Assembly: GCF_000227295.1 (NCBI RefSeq)
Contig: NZ_JH165054.1
Span: forward strand, 507,835 to 571,834
Length of the DNA stretch: 64,000 bases
Reading direction: 5' to 3'
From: Cutibacterium avidum ATCC 25577
Lineage (GTDB): Bacteria; Actinomycetota; Actinomycetes; Propionibacteriales; Propionibacteriaceae
Part shown: one piece after another, positions 45,960-54,179 of the stretch
Layout: each line of letters starts with the position of its first letter
Numbering within the stretch: the stretch's first letter is position 1
Notes under the pieces: generated by a model
Told to the model about the DNA's origin: nothing
Seen by the model: the letters and a program-made list of their open reading frames with translations, nothing else
Database searches by the model: none
Position numbers and translations under genes: made by a program

Positions 45960-46006
45960 TTGAACTTAGGTTGACCGAACTTTTAAGTTTCACAACTCCA
46001 AGGAGG
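45960..46006 (+). promoter_or_regulatory. Metal-transporter promoter with DtxR/MntR-like operator
   Basis: A 27-bp dyad (AACTTA 45963-45968, TAAGTT 45984-45989) contains TTAGGTTGACCGAAC, close to the DtxR-family consensus TTAGGTTAGSCTAACCTAA. It covers a promoter (TTGAAC 45960-45965, 17 nt, TTAAGT 45983-45988). AAGGAGG (46000-46006) is a strong ribosome-binding site for the lipoprotein gene. Confidence 0.6.
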
Positions 46007-46011
46007 TCTCC

Positions 46012-46932
46012 ATGCATCGCTCCCTTCACGCCATGGTCATCGGGCTCGTCGCGGCAGTCGCGCTCGCCCTAACTGGCTGCGGCGCTGCCAATCCCCCGAA
46101 GTCACACAACAAACCCGTCGTCCTCACCACTTTCACCGTGTTGCAGGACATCGCGAGGAACATTGCCGGCGACGACCTGACGGTCGAGTCGATCACCAAG
46201 CCCGGCGCCGAGATCCACGACTACGAACCCACCCCCGACGACATCAAGAAGGCGTCGAAGGCCGATCTCATTCTCGACAACGGGCTGGGCCTGGAGCGCT
46301 GGTTCCAGAAGTTCGTGGAATCCGCCGACGTCCCGCACGTCGTCGTCTCCGAGGGCGTCGAACCGATGAACATCGCCGAGGACGAGTACGCCGGCAAGCC
46401 GAACCCGCACGCCTGGATGAGCCCGAAGAATGTCCAGATCTACACTGACAACATCGTCAAGGCCTTCAGCAAACTCGACCCCGACCATGCCAAGGACTAC
46501 AAGTCCAACGGAGACACCTACAAGGAGAAACTCCAGAAGGTCACCGATGACATGACCCACCAGTTGTCTGCCCTGCCGCGCAATGAGCGTGCCCTGGTCA
46601 GCTGCGAAGGCGCCTTCTCCTACCTCGCTCGGGACACCGACCTGACCGAGAAGTACCTCTGGGCCGTCAATGCCAATCAGGAGGGCACACCGAAGCAGAT
46701 CGCCTCGGCGATCGACTTCGTCAGGAAGAACAAGGTTCCGGCCGTGTTCTGCGAATCCACGGTTTCCCTCAAACCCATGAAGCAGGTCGTCAACTCCACC
46801 GGGGCGAAGTTCGGCGGCACCCTCTACGTCGATTCCCTCTCCAAGGCCGACGGACCGGTCCCGACCTACCTCGATCTCATCAACTACGACGCCCGCACCA
46901 TCACCACTGCCCTCACCGGAAAGAAGTCATGA
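46012..46932 (+). CDS. Metal ABC transporter substrate-binding lipoprotein (Mn/Zn type)
   Basis: 306 residues. A signal peptide with lipobox (ALALTGC, Cys at 23) anchors it to the membrane. Cluster A-I family motifs provide the metal ligands: GAEIHDYEPTPDDI (His), NPHAWMSP (His), AVNANQEGTPKQ region (Glu), and TLYVDSLS (Asp). The short acidic His-poor loop suggests manganese or iron rather than zinc. It is the first gene of a three-gene transporter operon, and its stop overlaps the ATPase start by 4 bp. Confidence 0.9.
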   Translation: MHRSLHAMVIGLVAAVALALTGCGAANPPKSHNKPVVLTTFTVLQDIARNIAGDDLTVESITKPGAEIHDYEPTPDDIKKASKADLILDNGLGLERWFQKFVESADVPHVVVSEGVEPMNIAEDEYAGKPNPHAWMSPKNVQIYTDNIVKAFSKLDPDHAKDYKSNGDTYKEKLQKVTDDMTHQLSALPRNERALVSCEGAFSYLARDTDLTEKYLWAVNANQEGTPKQIASAIDFVRKNKVPAVFCESTVSLKPMKQVVNSTGAKFGGTLYVDSLSKADGPVPTYLDLINYDARTITTALTGKKS

Positions 46933-47669
46933 CCGGATGTGTTGACGTCGACCATCTCTCAGTGCGCTACGGGGAGGTGGTCGCCTTGTCGGGCGTCACC
47001 GTCTCCGTCGAGCCGGGTCGCGTCACCGGTCTCATCGGGATGAACGGGTCAGGCAAGTCCACCCTTTTCAAGGCGATCATGGGGATGGTTCGGCCCGAAC
47101 ATGGCCGGGTCCTCATCGACGGCGACTCCCCCGCCAAGGCTCGTCGTCACGGCATCGTCGGATATGTCCCACAGGCCGAGGACGTCGACTGGTCCTTCCC
47201 GGTGTCGGTGCGCGATGTCGTCATGATGGGTCGCTACGGCCAGCAGGGATTCACCCGACGGCCACGCGCCGAGGATCGCGAGGCCGTGGCAGAGGCCTTG
47301 GAACGGGTCGAGCTGGCTGACCTGACGGATCGTCAGATCGGCCAGCTGTCGGGCGGCCAACGCAAACGCGCCTTCGTCGCTCGTGGTATTGCCCAGGGAG
47401 CTCGCGTCATGCTCCTCGACGAGCCCTTCGCCGGGGTCGACAAACGCAGCGAGGCGACGATCGTCAGACTCCTGCGTGACCTTGCCGACCAGGGAAGAAC
47501 CCTCATCGTGTCCACCCATGACCTCCACGCCCTGCCCGACCTCGCCGACGACGCGGTCCTGCTGCTGCGCACCATCCTGTTCCACGGACCGGTCGCCGAG
47601 GCACTACGTCCAGAAAACCTCGCGTTGACCTTCGGGGTCGACGTCACCGAATCCGGGAGGATGGCATGA
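46929..47669 (+). CDS. Metal ABC transporter ATPase
   Basis: 246 residues. Walker A GMNGSGKSTLFKA (residue ~38), Q-loop GYVPQAEDVDW, signature LSGGQRKRAFVARG, Walker B MLLDEPFAGVD, and switch histidine STHDLHAL. Powers uptake through the downstream permease. ATGA overlaps on both sides couple it to its partners. Confidence 0.94.
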   Translation: MTGCVDVDHLSVRYGEVVALSGVTVSVEPGRVTGLIGMNGSGKSTLFKAIMGMVRPEHGRVLIDGDSPAKARRHGIVGYVPQAEDVDWSFPVSVRDVVMMGRYGQQGFTRRPRAEDREAVAEALERVELADLTDRQIGQLSGGQRKRAFVARGIAQGARVMLLDEPFAGVDKRSEATIVRLLRDLADQGRTLIVSTHDLHALPDLADDAVLLLRTILFHGPVAEALRPENLALTFGVDVTESGRMA

Positions 47670-48607
47670 ATGCCCTCGTGTGGCTCACCGAACCACTGAG
47701 TTACCAGTTCATGGTTCGCGCTCTGACGACCAGCGTCGTCGCGGCCGTCGTCTGTGCCCTGCTGTCGTGCTGGCTCGTACTGGTCGGATGGTCTCTCATG
47801 GGGGACGCCGTCTCCCACGCCGTACTACCTGGAGTGGCTCTGGCATACATCCTCGACCTGCCCTTCGCCCTCGGCGCCGTGGTCTTCGGCTTCCTCGCCG
47901 TCATCCTGATCGGGGTGGTCCGCGGCACCAGCAGGGTCAAGGAGGATGCCGCGATCGGCATCGTCTTCACGACGATGTTCGCCCTCGGTCTCATCCTGAT
48001 CTCGACGACCCCGAGCCAGACCGACCTCAATCACATCATCTTCGGCAATGTGCTGGGCATCACGAAGGCCGACATGGTTCAGGTAGCGATCCTGGCCGGG
48101 ATCAGCCTGCTCGTGCTGCTGCTCAAGCGTCGGGATCTCACCCTCTACGCCTTCGACCCCGTCCATGCCCACGCCATCGGTCTGTCCCCACGCCTCCTCG
48201 GGGCTCTCCTGCTCGGGATGCTGGCGCTGACGGCGGTCGTCGCCCTGCAGATCGTCGGGGTCGTTCTCGTCGTGGCGATGCTGATCATTCCGGGAGCAAC
48301 GGCTTACCTGCTCACCGACCGATTCTCACGGATGCTCGTCATCGCGCCGAGCCTGTCGGCGCTGTGCACGGTGGTCGGCATCTACCTCAGCTACTGGTTC
48401 GACGTCTCCCCCGGCGGCCTGGTCGTCGTCGTGCAGGGCGTGGCATTCCTACTCGTCTACCTCTTCAGCCCGCGCCACGGCGTTGTCACGCGGGCACGTC
48501 GCCACAGGCGATCTCAGCCCTCGACGCTCACCCAGACGGCGTCGGTCGCTGAACGGCCCAGCGGTATGGTCCGATCGGCCACGGTAACCTCGATCGAATC
48601 GGAGTAA
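47666..48607 (+). CDS. Metal ABC transporter permease
   Basis: 313 residues, about eight membrane helices, ABC-3 family (GDAVSHAVLPGVALAYIL; DPVHAHAIGLSPRLLGALLL; AMLIIPGATAYLLT). Completes the MntABC/SitABC-type importer. The C-terminal ~45 residues are hydrophilic, and their coding sequence overlaps the 3' end of the regulator gene on the other strand by 94 bp. Confidence 0.93.
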   Translation: MNALVWLTEPLSYQFMVRALTTSVVAAVVCALLSCWLVLVGWSLMGDAVSHAVLPGVALAYILDLPFALGAVVFGFLAVILIGVVRGTSRVKEDAAIGIVFTTMFALGLILISTTPSQTDLNHIIFGNVLGITKADMVQVAILAGISLLVLLLKRRDLTLYAFDPVHAHAIGLSPRLLGALLLGMLALTAVVALQIVGVVLVVAMLIIPGATAYLLTDRFSRMLVIAPSLSALCTVVGIYLSYWFDVSPGGLVVVVQGVAFLLVYLFSPRHGVVTRARRHRRSQPSTLTQTASVAERPSGMVRSATVTSIESE

Positions 48608-49188
48608 GGGGCACCCGGGCGCGGCTCCATCCGGGTACCAACGCCGATGCCGCATTCAGCCAGGAACTGCAGGAGACCAGGGTCACCGTCAGCCACCCTC
48701 TCGACGCGCACGACCACCCCGGGGTGGACGGCCGACAGCTGCACCGCCCCGTCCGGATGCTCAATGTCCCCAGCTCGGCTGGGAATCGGGTCGCCGTGGG
48801 GATCCTTGGTGGGGTACCCGAGCAACTCGTCGATACGGTCAACCATGAAGTCGGAGACGACGTGCTCGAGGGCCTCGGCCTCCTCATGGACCTGATCCCA
48901 GCGGTATCCCAGGGTTTCTGCCAGGAAGGTCTCGATGAGACGGTGGCGGCGCACCATCGCCACGGCGTGCTGGGCGCCTTCCTCGGTCAGGGCAACTGAC
49001 CCATACCGGGTGTGCTGAAGCATCCCCTGTTCGGTCAGCTTTCGAACGGCCTCGGAGACGGTCGAGAGCCGCACCCCCACCTTGGCAGCCAACATCGAGG
49101 TGCCGACGGGGTCGTCAGACCACTCCTGGAGATTCCAGATCGCTTTAAGGTAGGTCTGGGAGCTCGCAGTCAGACTGGTCACAGACAT
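48514..49188 (-). CDS. DtxR/MntR-family metal-dependent repressor
   Basis: 224 residues from ATG 49186-49188. DtxR-type winged helix (ASSQTYLKAIWNLQEWSDDP; KVGVRLSTVSEAVRKLTEQG), dimerisation and metal-binding region (RHRLIETFLAETLGYRWDQVHEEAEALEHVVSD, with the His/Glu/Cys-region ligands of the family) and a C-terminal SH3/FeoA-like domain (about 145-224). It probably represses the adjacent transporter through the dyad at 45963-45989 when metal is plentiful. Confidence 0.9.
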   Translation of the reverse strand: MSVTSLTASSQTYLKAIWNLQEWSDDPVGTSMLAAKVGVRLSTVSEAVRKLTEQGMLQHTRYGSVALTEEGAQHAVAMVRRHRLIETFLAETLGYRWDQVHEEAEALEHVVSDFMVDRIDELLGYPTKDPHGDPIPSRAGDIEHPDGAVQLSAVHPGVVVRVERVADGDPGLLQFLAECGIGVGTRMEPRPGAPYSDSIEVTVADRTIPLGRSATDAVWVSVEG

Positions 49189-49204
49189 GGCAGCAGAATA
49201 CCGG

Positions 49205-50794
49205 TCACGACTGTTCGTGAGCTGTGTGCCGATGCGGAACGTGGACATCCTTGTGCGTCCACCCTTGTCCCAGGCTGCGCTCGTGCCAGACCAGTCGGGC
49301 CGCCAGCACCAGGACCAGAGCGACCCCAAGGGACACCGCACTATTGCGCCACGACAGGTTGACGGCGTCGAAGGACAGCAGGATGACGGTGGTCCACACT
49401 GCCGGGCGCACGTACCGGGCGGCTTTGTCGATCAAGGGCAGCAACAGCGCTCCCCACAGCACGTACCAGGAGTGCAGGGCGGGCGCGCACAGTGCGACGG
49501 CGAGGAATCCCAGGGCAAGGAAGGACAGCGGCTTGCGGGGCAGCAGACGAATCGCCATGACGACGAGGAGCGCGGCTCCCACGAGCACGCCGATCGCCTG
49601 GGCGATGGGGATGACGGCAGCCGCGGCCTGGTGAGCCCCGAAGAGCCCGAGAATCATGCGCACCCCCATGCCGACGAGGGTGAATGGCGAAACCGTCAGC
49701 ACCATGCCCGGGACGTCGACGGCGTGGTACCAGCCGAATCCCAGACCGGATGCCCATGAAATACCCGCGAACACCGCCACCGAGACAGCGAGCGACCACA
49801 CCGCTCGCCCCAGGGCTGGGAAGAGGTGACGGGGATGCCACGACTCCATGGGATGACGGATGAATGGCAATGCCACGGCCACCATGAGGGCCGGCTGCTT
49901 GACGGCCGCCGCCGCCCCGACGAGGACTGCTCCGAGGAGCCACGACCAGCTCGTCATGCATGCCAGCCACAACCCGATGACGACCAGCCCCATCATGAGG
50001 GAGTCGTTGTGGGCTCCGCCAATGAAGTCGACGACGAGGATCGGGTTGAGGGTGGAGAACCATGCGGCAAAGTGCGGGTCCCGGCCGACCCTGCGGGCCA
50101 CCCGAGACATCAGCAGGCCAATGGCGATGACGCCGAGAACGGCTGGGATCCGCATGAACACCGCGGACCAGTATGGGTTGTCACCGGTGAGATGAACGAT
50201 CAGGTGCTGCACGGCCAGGGCCAACGGGCCATAGGGGGTCTTGGTGTACCGCCATTCCTGGGCCACCTGGTCGGCGAAGGCCCCCGGCAGCAGACCTGGG
50301 TACCCCTCATAAGGGCTGATGTCGTTCTCCAGCAGCCACCCCTGCGCAGCGTAGGAGTAGGCGTCGTGACTGAAGATGGGTGGGGCGAGTAGGAAGGGCA
50401 GGCCCCATACGCCGAGGACGGCCCACGGGCGCAGCCCGGCGCGGATTCCCGGACGACGCTTGAAGTACCGACGCACATGTTTGGGAAGCGGCTCGGCGCC
50501 GAGGTCACGGGGCTCACGGCCGGGACGCAAGCAAAGCCAGGAATCCACCAGCAGACCGACGCCGACAAGGACGAGGAGGGTTCCGACGATGCGCCAGGTC
50601 GAGCCACGCAGCCCGGCCTCGTCGAGCCGGGACCACCACGGTGAGTTCAACGGTAGATATGCCGGGGTCAGGGATCCGGCCGTGATGAGAATCGTCCCGA
50701 CCAGTCCTTCCAGGACTGACCGGGACCGCCAGGCGCGCAGGTAGGCAAACCACTTGAGTTGGATGCGTCGACGCCAGCCAACCGGCTGCTTCAC
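49205..50794 (-). CDS. Polyprenyl-phosphomannose-dependent alpha-(1->6)-mannosyltransferase, MptB-like
   Basis: 529 residues from GTG 50792-50794, about thirteen membrane segments. GT-C features: a luminal acidic motif APPIFSHDAYSYAAQGWLL (residue ~125) and PYGPLALAVQHLI, and FIGGAHNDSLMMGLV, typical of the MptA/MptB enzymes that build the mannan core of lipomannan in actinobacteria. The GTGA overlap with the ferredoxin-like gene makes it the fourth gene of the nuo-like operon. GTG 50794 is preferred to an in-frame GTG at 50815. Confidence 0.85.
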   Translation of the reverse strand: MKQPVGWRRRIQLKWFAYLRAWRSRSVLEGLVGTILITAGSLTPAYLPLNSPWWSRLDEAGLRGSTWRIVGTLLVLVGVGLLVDSWLCLRPGREPRDLGAEPLPKHVRRYFKRRPGIRAGLRPWAVLGVWGLPFLLAPPIFSHDAYSYAAQGWLLENDISPYEGYPGLLPGAFADQVAQEWRYTKTPYGPLALAVQHLIVHLTGDNPYWSAVFMRIPAVLGVIAIGLLMSRVARRVGRDPHFAAWFSTLNPILVVDFIGGAHNDSLMMGLVVIGLWLACMTSWSWLLGAVLVGAAAAVKQPALMVAVALPFIRHPMESWHPRHLFPALGRAVWSLAVSVAVFAGISWASGLGFGWYHAVDVPGMVLTVSPFTLVGMGVRMILGLFGAHQAAAAVIPIAQAIGVLVGAALLVVMAIRLLPRKPLSFLALGFLAVALCAPALHSWYVLWGALLLPLIDKAARYVRPAVWTTVILLSFDAVNLSWRNSAVSLGVALVLVLAARLVWHERSLGQGWTHKDVHVPHRHTAHEQS

Positions 50795-51099
50795 CGGCCA
50801 CCGTCCGATCCCCACGCGCTGACGAGATCCGTTCGCGTCTCCGAATCCGGTACCCGCTCGTCATTCCATGACAGGGCGTCAAACGGACACGACTCGATGC
50901 ACATCCCGCAGTACATGCACAATCCCCAGTCGATGGTGAACTCGTCGAGGACGGCGACGGTGCGGGGACGACGGGCGTCCGAGTCGGGAACGGATTCATT
51001 GTGGGCGTCGATGGTGATGCACCAGGCCGGGCATGCCCGCGCGCAGATGACGCAGGAGGTGCAGGCGTCAACGTCGAGGTCGATGGCGGAATGCCTCAT
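50791..51099 (-). CDS. Two-cluster 4Fe-4S protein (NuoI-like ferredoxin)
   Basis: 102 residues with two canonical CxxCxxCxxxCP cluster sites: CTSCVICARACP (residues ~13-24) and CMYCGMCIESCPF (~61-73). The inter-cluster spacing of nearly fifty residues and the surrounding sequence resemble NuoI/HycF-type subunits, minus their N-terminal helix and C-terminal extension. It probably passes electrons between the NuoB-like protein and a ferredoxin. ATGA overlap with the NuoC-like gene. Confidence 0.85.
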   Translation of the reverse strand: MRHSAIDLDVDACTSCVICARACPAWCITIDAHNESVPDSDARRPRTVAVLDEFTIDWGLCMYCGMCIESCPFDALSWNDERVPDSETRTDLVSAWGSDGGR

Positions 51100-51668
51100 G
51101 CTCGCCTCCCTCGTCCGGCGCTCGATCGTGGACGTCGCCCTGACATGGCCGCGACGACCTCGACGTCAGAAATATCCTCACCGTCCTTGATGCGTTGCCA
51201 GGTCTCGGGGTCGGGAACACCGGCAGGTAGAGCACGGCGTCGGCTCGCTGACGTCGAGGTGCCCGGGCCGGCCACGCCGGGCCACGTCGTCTCGGCTCGT
51301 TGCGCCAGCACGACCTCCTTGCGCAGCGGCGGCTTGGGCGCGTCGCGGATGAGGAGGGCACGATTGTCAGCTCCCGGGCCGACGAAGGTCACCCCAAAGG
51401 ACTCGTGGATCTCTCGCTGATACCAGGCAGCTCCTGCCACGACGTCGACGACGGAGTCGAGGCTCCCGCCATCGCGTGGCACACGAGTGGAGACGGTGAC
51501 GTCGTCGCCGTCATGGTTCTCGCATCGACAGACGACGATGATGTCGGGGTCCTGTCCGCGTTCGCCCGCCCCGTCGATGGCCGTCAGATGGGCCAGCCAC
51601 GGGTGGGTGGCGATCGCCTCGGCGACGGCGTCATGCCACCTGTCTGCAGGGACATCGATGGTCGTCAT
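51096..51668 (-). CDS. NuoC-like 30-kDa subunit
   Basis: 190 residues from ATG 51666-51668 (GGAGG upstream). The respiratory-chain 30-kDa domain shows AGAAWYQREIHESFGVTFVG and a following NRALLIRDAPKPPLRKE. The C-terminal ~70 residues are basic and low in complexity. There is no fused or adjacent NuoD (49-kDa) domain, the partner needed for a quinone or NiFe site. Overlaps its neighbours by 4 bp on each side. Confidence 0.83.
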   Translation of the reverse strand: MTTIDVPADRWHDAVAEAIATHPWLAHLTAIDGAGERGQDPDIIVVCRCENHDGDDVTVSTRVPRDGGSLDSVVDVVAGAAWYQREIHESFGVTFVGPGADNRALLIRDAPKPPLRKEVVLAQRAETTWPGVAGPGTSTSASRRRALPAGVPDPETWQRIKDGEDISDVEVVAAMSGRRPRSSAGRGRRA

Positions 51669-52063
51669 GCTGCCTCCCGGGAGGAGGACAGGAAGCCGGT
51701 GAGAGCGTCCGGGGCCGGCGGGCAACCCGGGATCCAGTGATCTGCCTCGACACCGATCGCGGGCAGTCCGTCGACGACTGCCGCCGAGTCCCAATAGGGG
51801 CCACCGGCGCAAGCACAGGCCCCGAAGGCCACGACGTCGACCGGATGGTCCTCACGCAAGGTTTCAATGGTCGAGCACACCACCGGCGCCAACACCGTCG
51901 AAATGGTTCCCGACACCACCGCGACGACCGGCACCCCCGAGGGGGCGTCCTGACAGGTGGGGGCCGCAGTCGGCACTGCCGCCCCGCTCTCGACCCCGCA
52001 ACAGGCCAGGGCGAGGTCGACGACGTACACGGACTTGTCGGCGAACCAGTCGATGAACTTCAC
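51665..52063 (-). CDS. NuoB-like 20-kDa 4Fe-4S subunit
   Basis: 132 residues with the NuoB/NiFe-small-subunit cysteines: ALACCGVESGA (residues ~19-29), GACACAGGPYWDS and IPGCPPAPDALTGF. It would hold the terminal N2-type cluster. It is short because the N- and C-terminal extensions of Complex I NuoB are missing. First gene of the operon, starting 207 bp from the divergent korA. Confidence 0.85.
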   Translation of the reverse strand: MKFIDWFADKSVYVVDLALACCGVESGAAVPTAAPTCQDAPSGVPVVAVVSGTISTVLAPVVCSTIETLREDHPVDVVAFGACACAGGPYWDSAAVVDGLPAIGVEADHWIPGCPPAPDALTGFLSSSREAA

Positions 52064-52270
52064 CGGGCCATCGTACCGACGATGTCGTCCAGCCAGATCT
52101 GTGCCGTGGGTAGGCGCTCAACCCAGACGATGGCCAAGTTCGACGAGCAGCGGCGCAATGGTAGCGTTGGGAGCCGGTTCCGAAGCATCCGGACGCGCCT
52201 CGCGGGTACGACCATTCGCCACCACGTGACACGTCCCCACCGGAGTCCCGCGACGAGAAAAGAGGTCAGA
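52064..52270. promoter_or_regulatory. Divergent intergenic region between the nuo-like operon and korA
   Basis: 207 bp that must hold both promoters. No clear dyad or promoter pair could be picked by eye. GAGGTC precedes the korA GTG. Confidence 0.4.
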
Positions 52271-54178
52271 GTGCCTTCCACCGACACGGCACATCACACC
52301 ACTGACGAGCGAGAGGTCCAGTCCCTCGACCGAGTCGTCATTCGATTCGCCGGCGATTCCGGCGACGGCATGCAGTTGACCGGTGACCGCTTCACCGCTG
52401 AGTCCGCCATCCATGGCAATGACGTCTCCACCCTGCCGAACTTCCCTGCCGAGATTCGTGCTCCCCAAGGCACCATCCCCGGCGTCTCGAGCTTCCAGGT
52501 GCATTTCGCCAATTACGACATCGCCACCCCAGGCGACCAGCCCGACGTCCTGGTGACCATGAACCCGGCTGCCCTGGCCGCCAACCTCGGCGATCTTCGC
52601 CGCGGCGGCCTCATCGTCCTTGATTCCGCCGAGTTCACCGCGAAGAACTTGAAGAAGGTCGGATACGCCGAGGATCCGCGTCACGACGGCACCCTGGAGT
52701 CCTACCAGGTCGTCGAGCTGGACCTCACCGGTCTGGCCGTGGCCGCCGTCGAGCCCTTCAGCCTGGGCCGCAAGAACTCCGAACGAGCCAAGAACATGTT
52801 CGCCCTGGGGCTGCTGACCTGGCTGTACGGGCGTCCGCTCGGCCCCTCCGAGAAGTTCCTGGCCGGCAAGTTCGCCTCCAAGCCGGAGATTCGCGATGCC
52901 AACATCGCCGCCCTCAAGGCCGGGCATGCCTACGGCGAGACCTGCGAGCTGTTCCGGGTCCGCTACGAGGTGGCCCCGGCACCGATGCCCGAGGGCACCT
53001 ACCGCCAGATCACCGGCAACCTCGCCACCGCCTACGGCCTCATCACCGGTGCCAACCGGGCCGGGTTGCAGCTCTTCCTGGGCTCATACCCCATCACTCC
53101 GGCCTCCGACATCCTGCACGAGCTGTCCAAGCGCAAGTCCCACAACGTCGTCACCTTCCAGGCTGAGGACGAGATCGCTGGTGTCAGCTCCGCCATCGGC
53201 GCCTCCTTCTCGGGTTCCCTGGGCGTGACGACGACCTCCGGACCTGGTATGAGCCTCAAGTCCGAGGCCATCGGCCTGGCCGTCATGACCGAGCTGCCGC
53301 TCGTCGTCGTCGACGTGCAGCGTGCCGGCCCGTCGACCGGAATGCCGACCAAGCCTGAGCAGGCTGACCTGCTGCAGGCGATGTTCGGCCGCAACGGTGA
53401 GTCCCCCGTCCCCGTGCTCGCGGCCAAGTCCCCGTCGGACTGCTTCGACACCGCTCTGGAGGCTTGCCGGGTGGCCGTGACCTACCGCACCCCGGTCATC
53501 ATGCTGTCCGACGGCTACCTCGGCAACGGCGCGGAGCCGTGGAAGGTGCCGGACCTCGACGAGATCCCGCGCATCGACCCGAACTTTGCCACCGAGCCCA
53601 ACTCCTCCGCTGCCGACGGCTCACCGCGATTCATGCCGTACCACCGCGACTCGGAGACCCTGGCCCGTCCGTGGGCCTTGCCCGGGACCAAGGGTCTGGA
53701 GCATCGCATCGGCGGTCTGGAGAAGTCGGCTCGCACCGGCGCCATCTCCTACGACCCGTCCAACCACGAGGACATGGTCACCACCCGAGCCGCCAAGGTG
53801 AAGGGCATCGCCAAGACCATTCCGCCGACCGTCGTCGACGATCCGTCCGGTGACGCTGACGTCCTGGTGCTGGGTTGGGGTTCCACCTACGGTCCGATCA
53901 CCGCTGCGGTGCGTCGAGTCCGTGCTCGTGGCCTGTCCATCGCTCAGGCCCACGTGCGTCACCTCAACCCACTGCCGGAGGACCTGGGCGACCTGCTGCA
54001 TCGTTACCGCCGAGTGGTCGTCCCCGAGATGAACACCGGCCAGTTCGCGATGTTGTTGCGTTCGAGGTATCTCGTCGACGTCAAGACGATCTCGCGGGTG
54101 CGCGGGCTACCGATCTCCCCGGTCGACCTGTGTGAGGAACTGTGCCAGTACTGCAACGGCGAGACCGAGGAGGCCTGA
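52271..54178 (+). CDS. korA: 2-oxoacid:ferredoxin oxidoreductase, fused gamma-alpha subunit
   Basis: 635 residues from GTG 52271. About 20-200 is the gamma domain (VVIRFAGDSGDGMQLTGDRF; DVLVTMNPAALAANLGDLRRGG) and 220-635 the alpha domain (GANRAGLQLFLGSYPITPAS; TTTSGPGMSLKSEAIGLAVM; VLGWGSTYGPITAAV). With KorB it oxidatively decarboxylates a 2-oxo acid, probably 2-oxoglutarate, reducing ferredoxin. An alternative upstream start region is non-homologous and is rejected. korB begins 1 bp after the stop. Confidence 0.93.
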   Translation: MPSTDTAHHTTDEREVQSLDRVVIRFAGDSGDGMQLTGDRFTAESAIHGNDVSTLPNFPAEIRAPQGTIPGVSSFQVHFANYDIATPGDQPDVLVTMNPAALAANLGDLRRGGLIVLDSAEFTAKNLKKVGYAEDPRHDGTLESYQVVELDLTGLAVAAVEPFSLGRKNSERAKNMFALGLLTWLYGRPLGPSEKFLAGKFASKPEIRDANIAALKAGHAYGETCELFRVRYEVAPAPMPEGTYRQITGNLATAYGLITGANRAGLQLFLGSYPITPASDILHELSKRKSHNVVTFQAEDEIAGVSSAIGASFSGSLGVTTTSGPGMSLKSEAIGLAVMTELPLVVVDVQRAGPSTGMPTKPEQADLLQAMFGRNGESPVPVLAAKSPSDCFDTALEACRVAVTYRTPVIMLSDGYLGNGAEPWKVPDLDEIPRIDPNFATEPNSSAADGSPRFMPYHRDSETLARPWALPGTKGLEHRIGGLEKSARTGAISYDPSNHEDMVTTRAAKVKGIAKTIPPTVVDDPSGDADVLVLGWGSTYGPITAAVRRVRARGLSIAQAHVRHLNPLPEDLGDLLHRYRRVVVPEMNTGQFAMLLRSRYLVDVKTISRVRGLPISPVDLCEELCQYCNGETEEA

Positions 54179-54179
54179 G

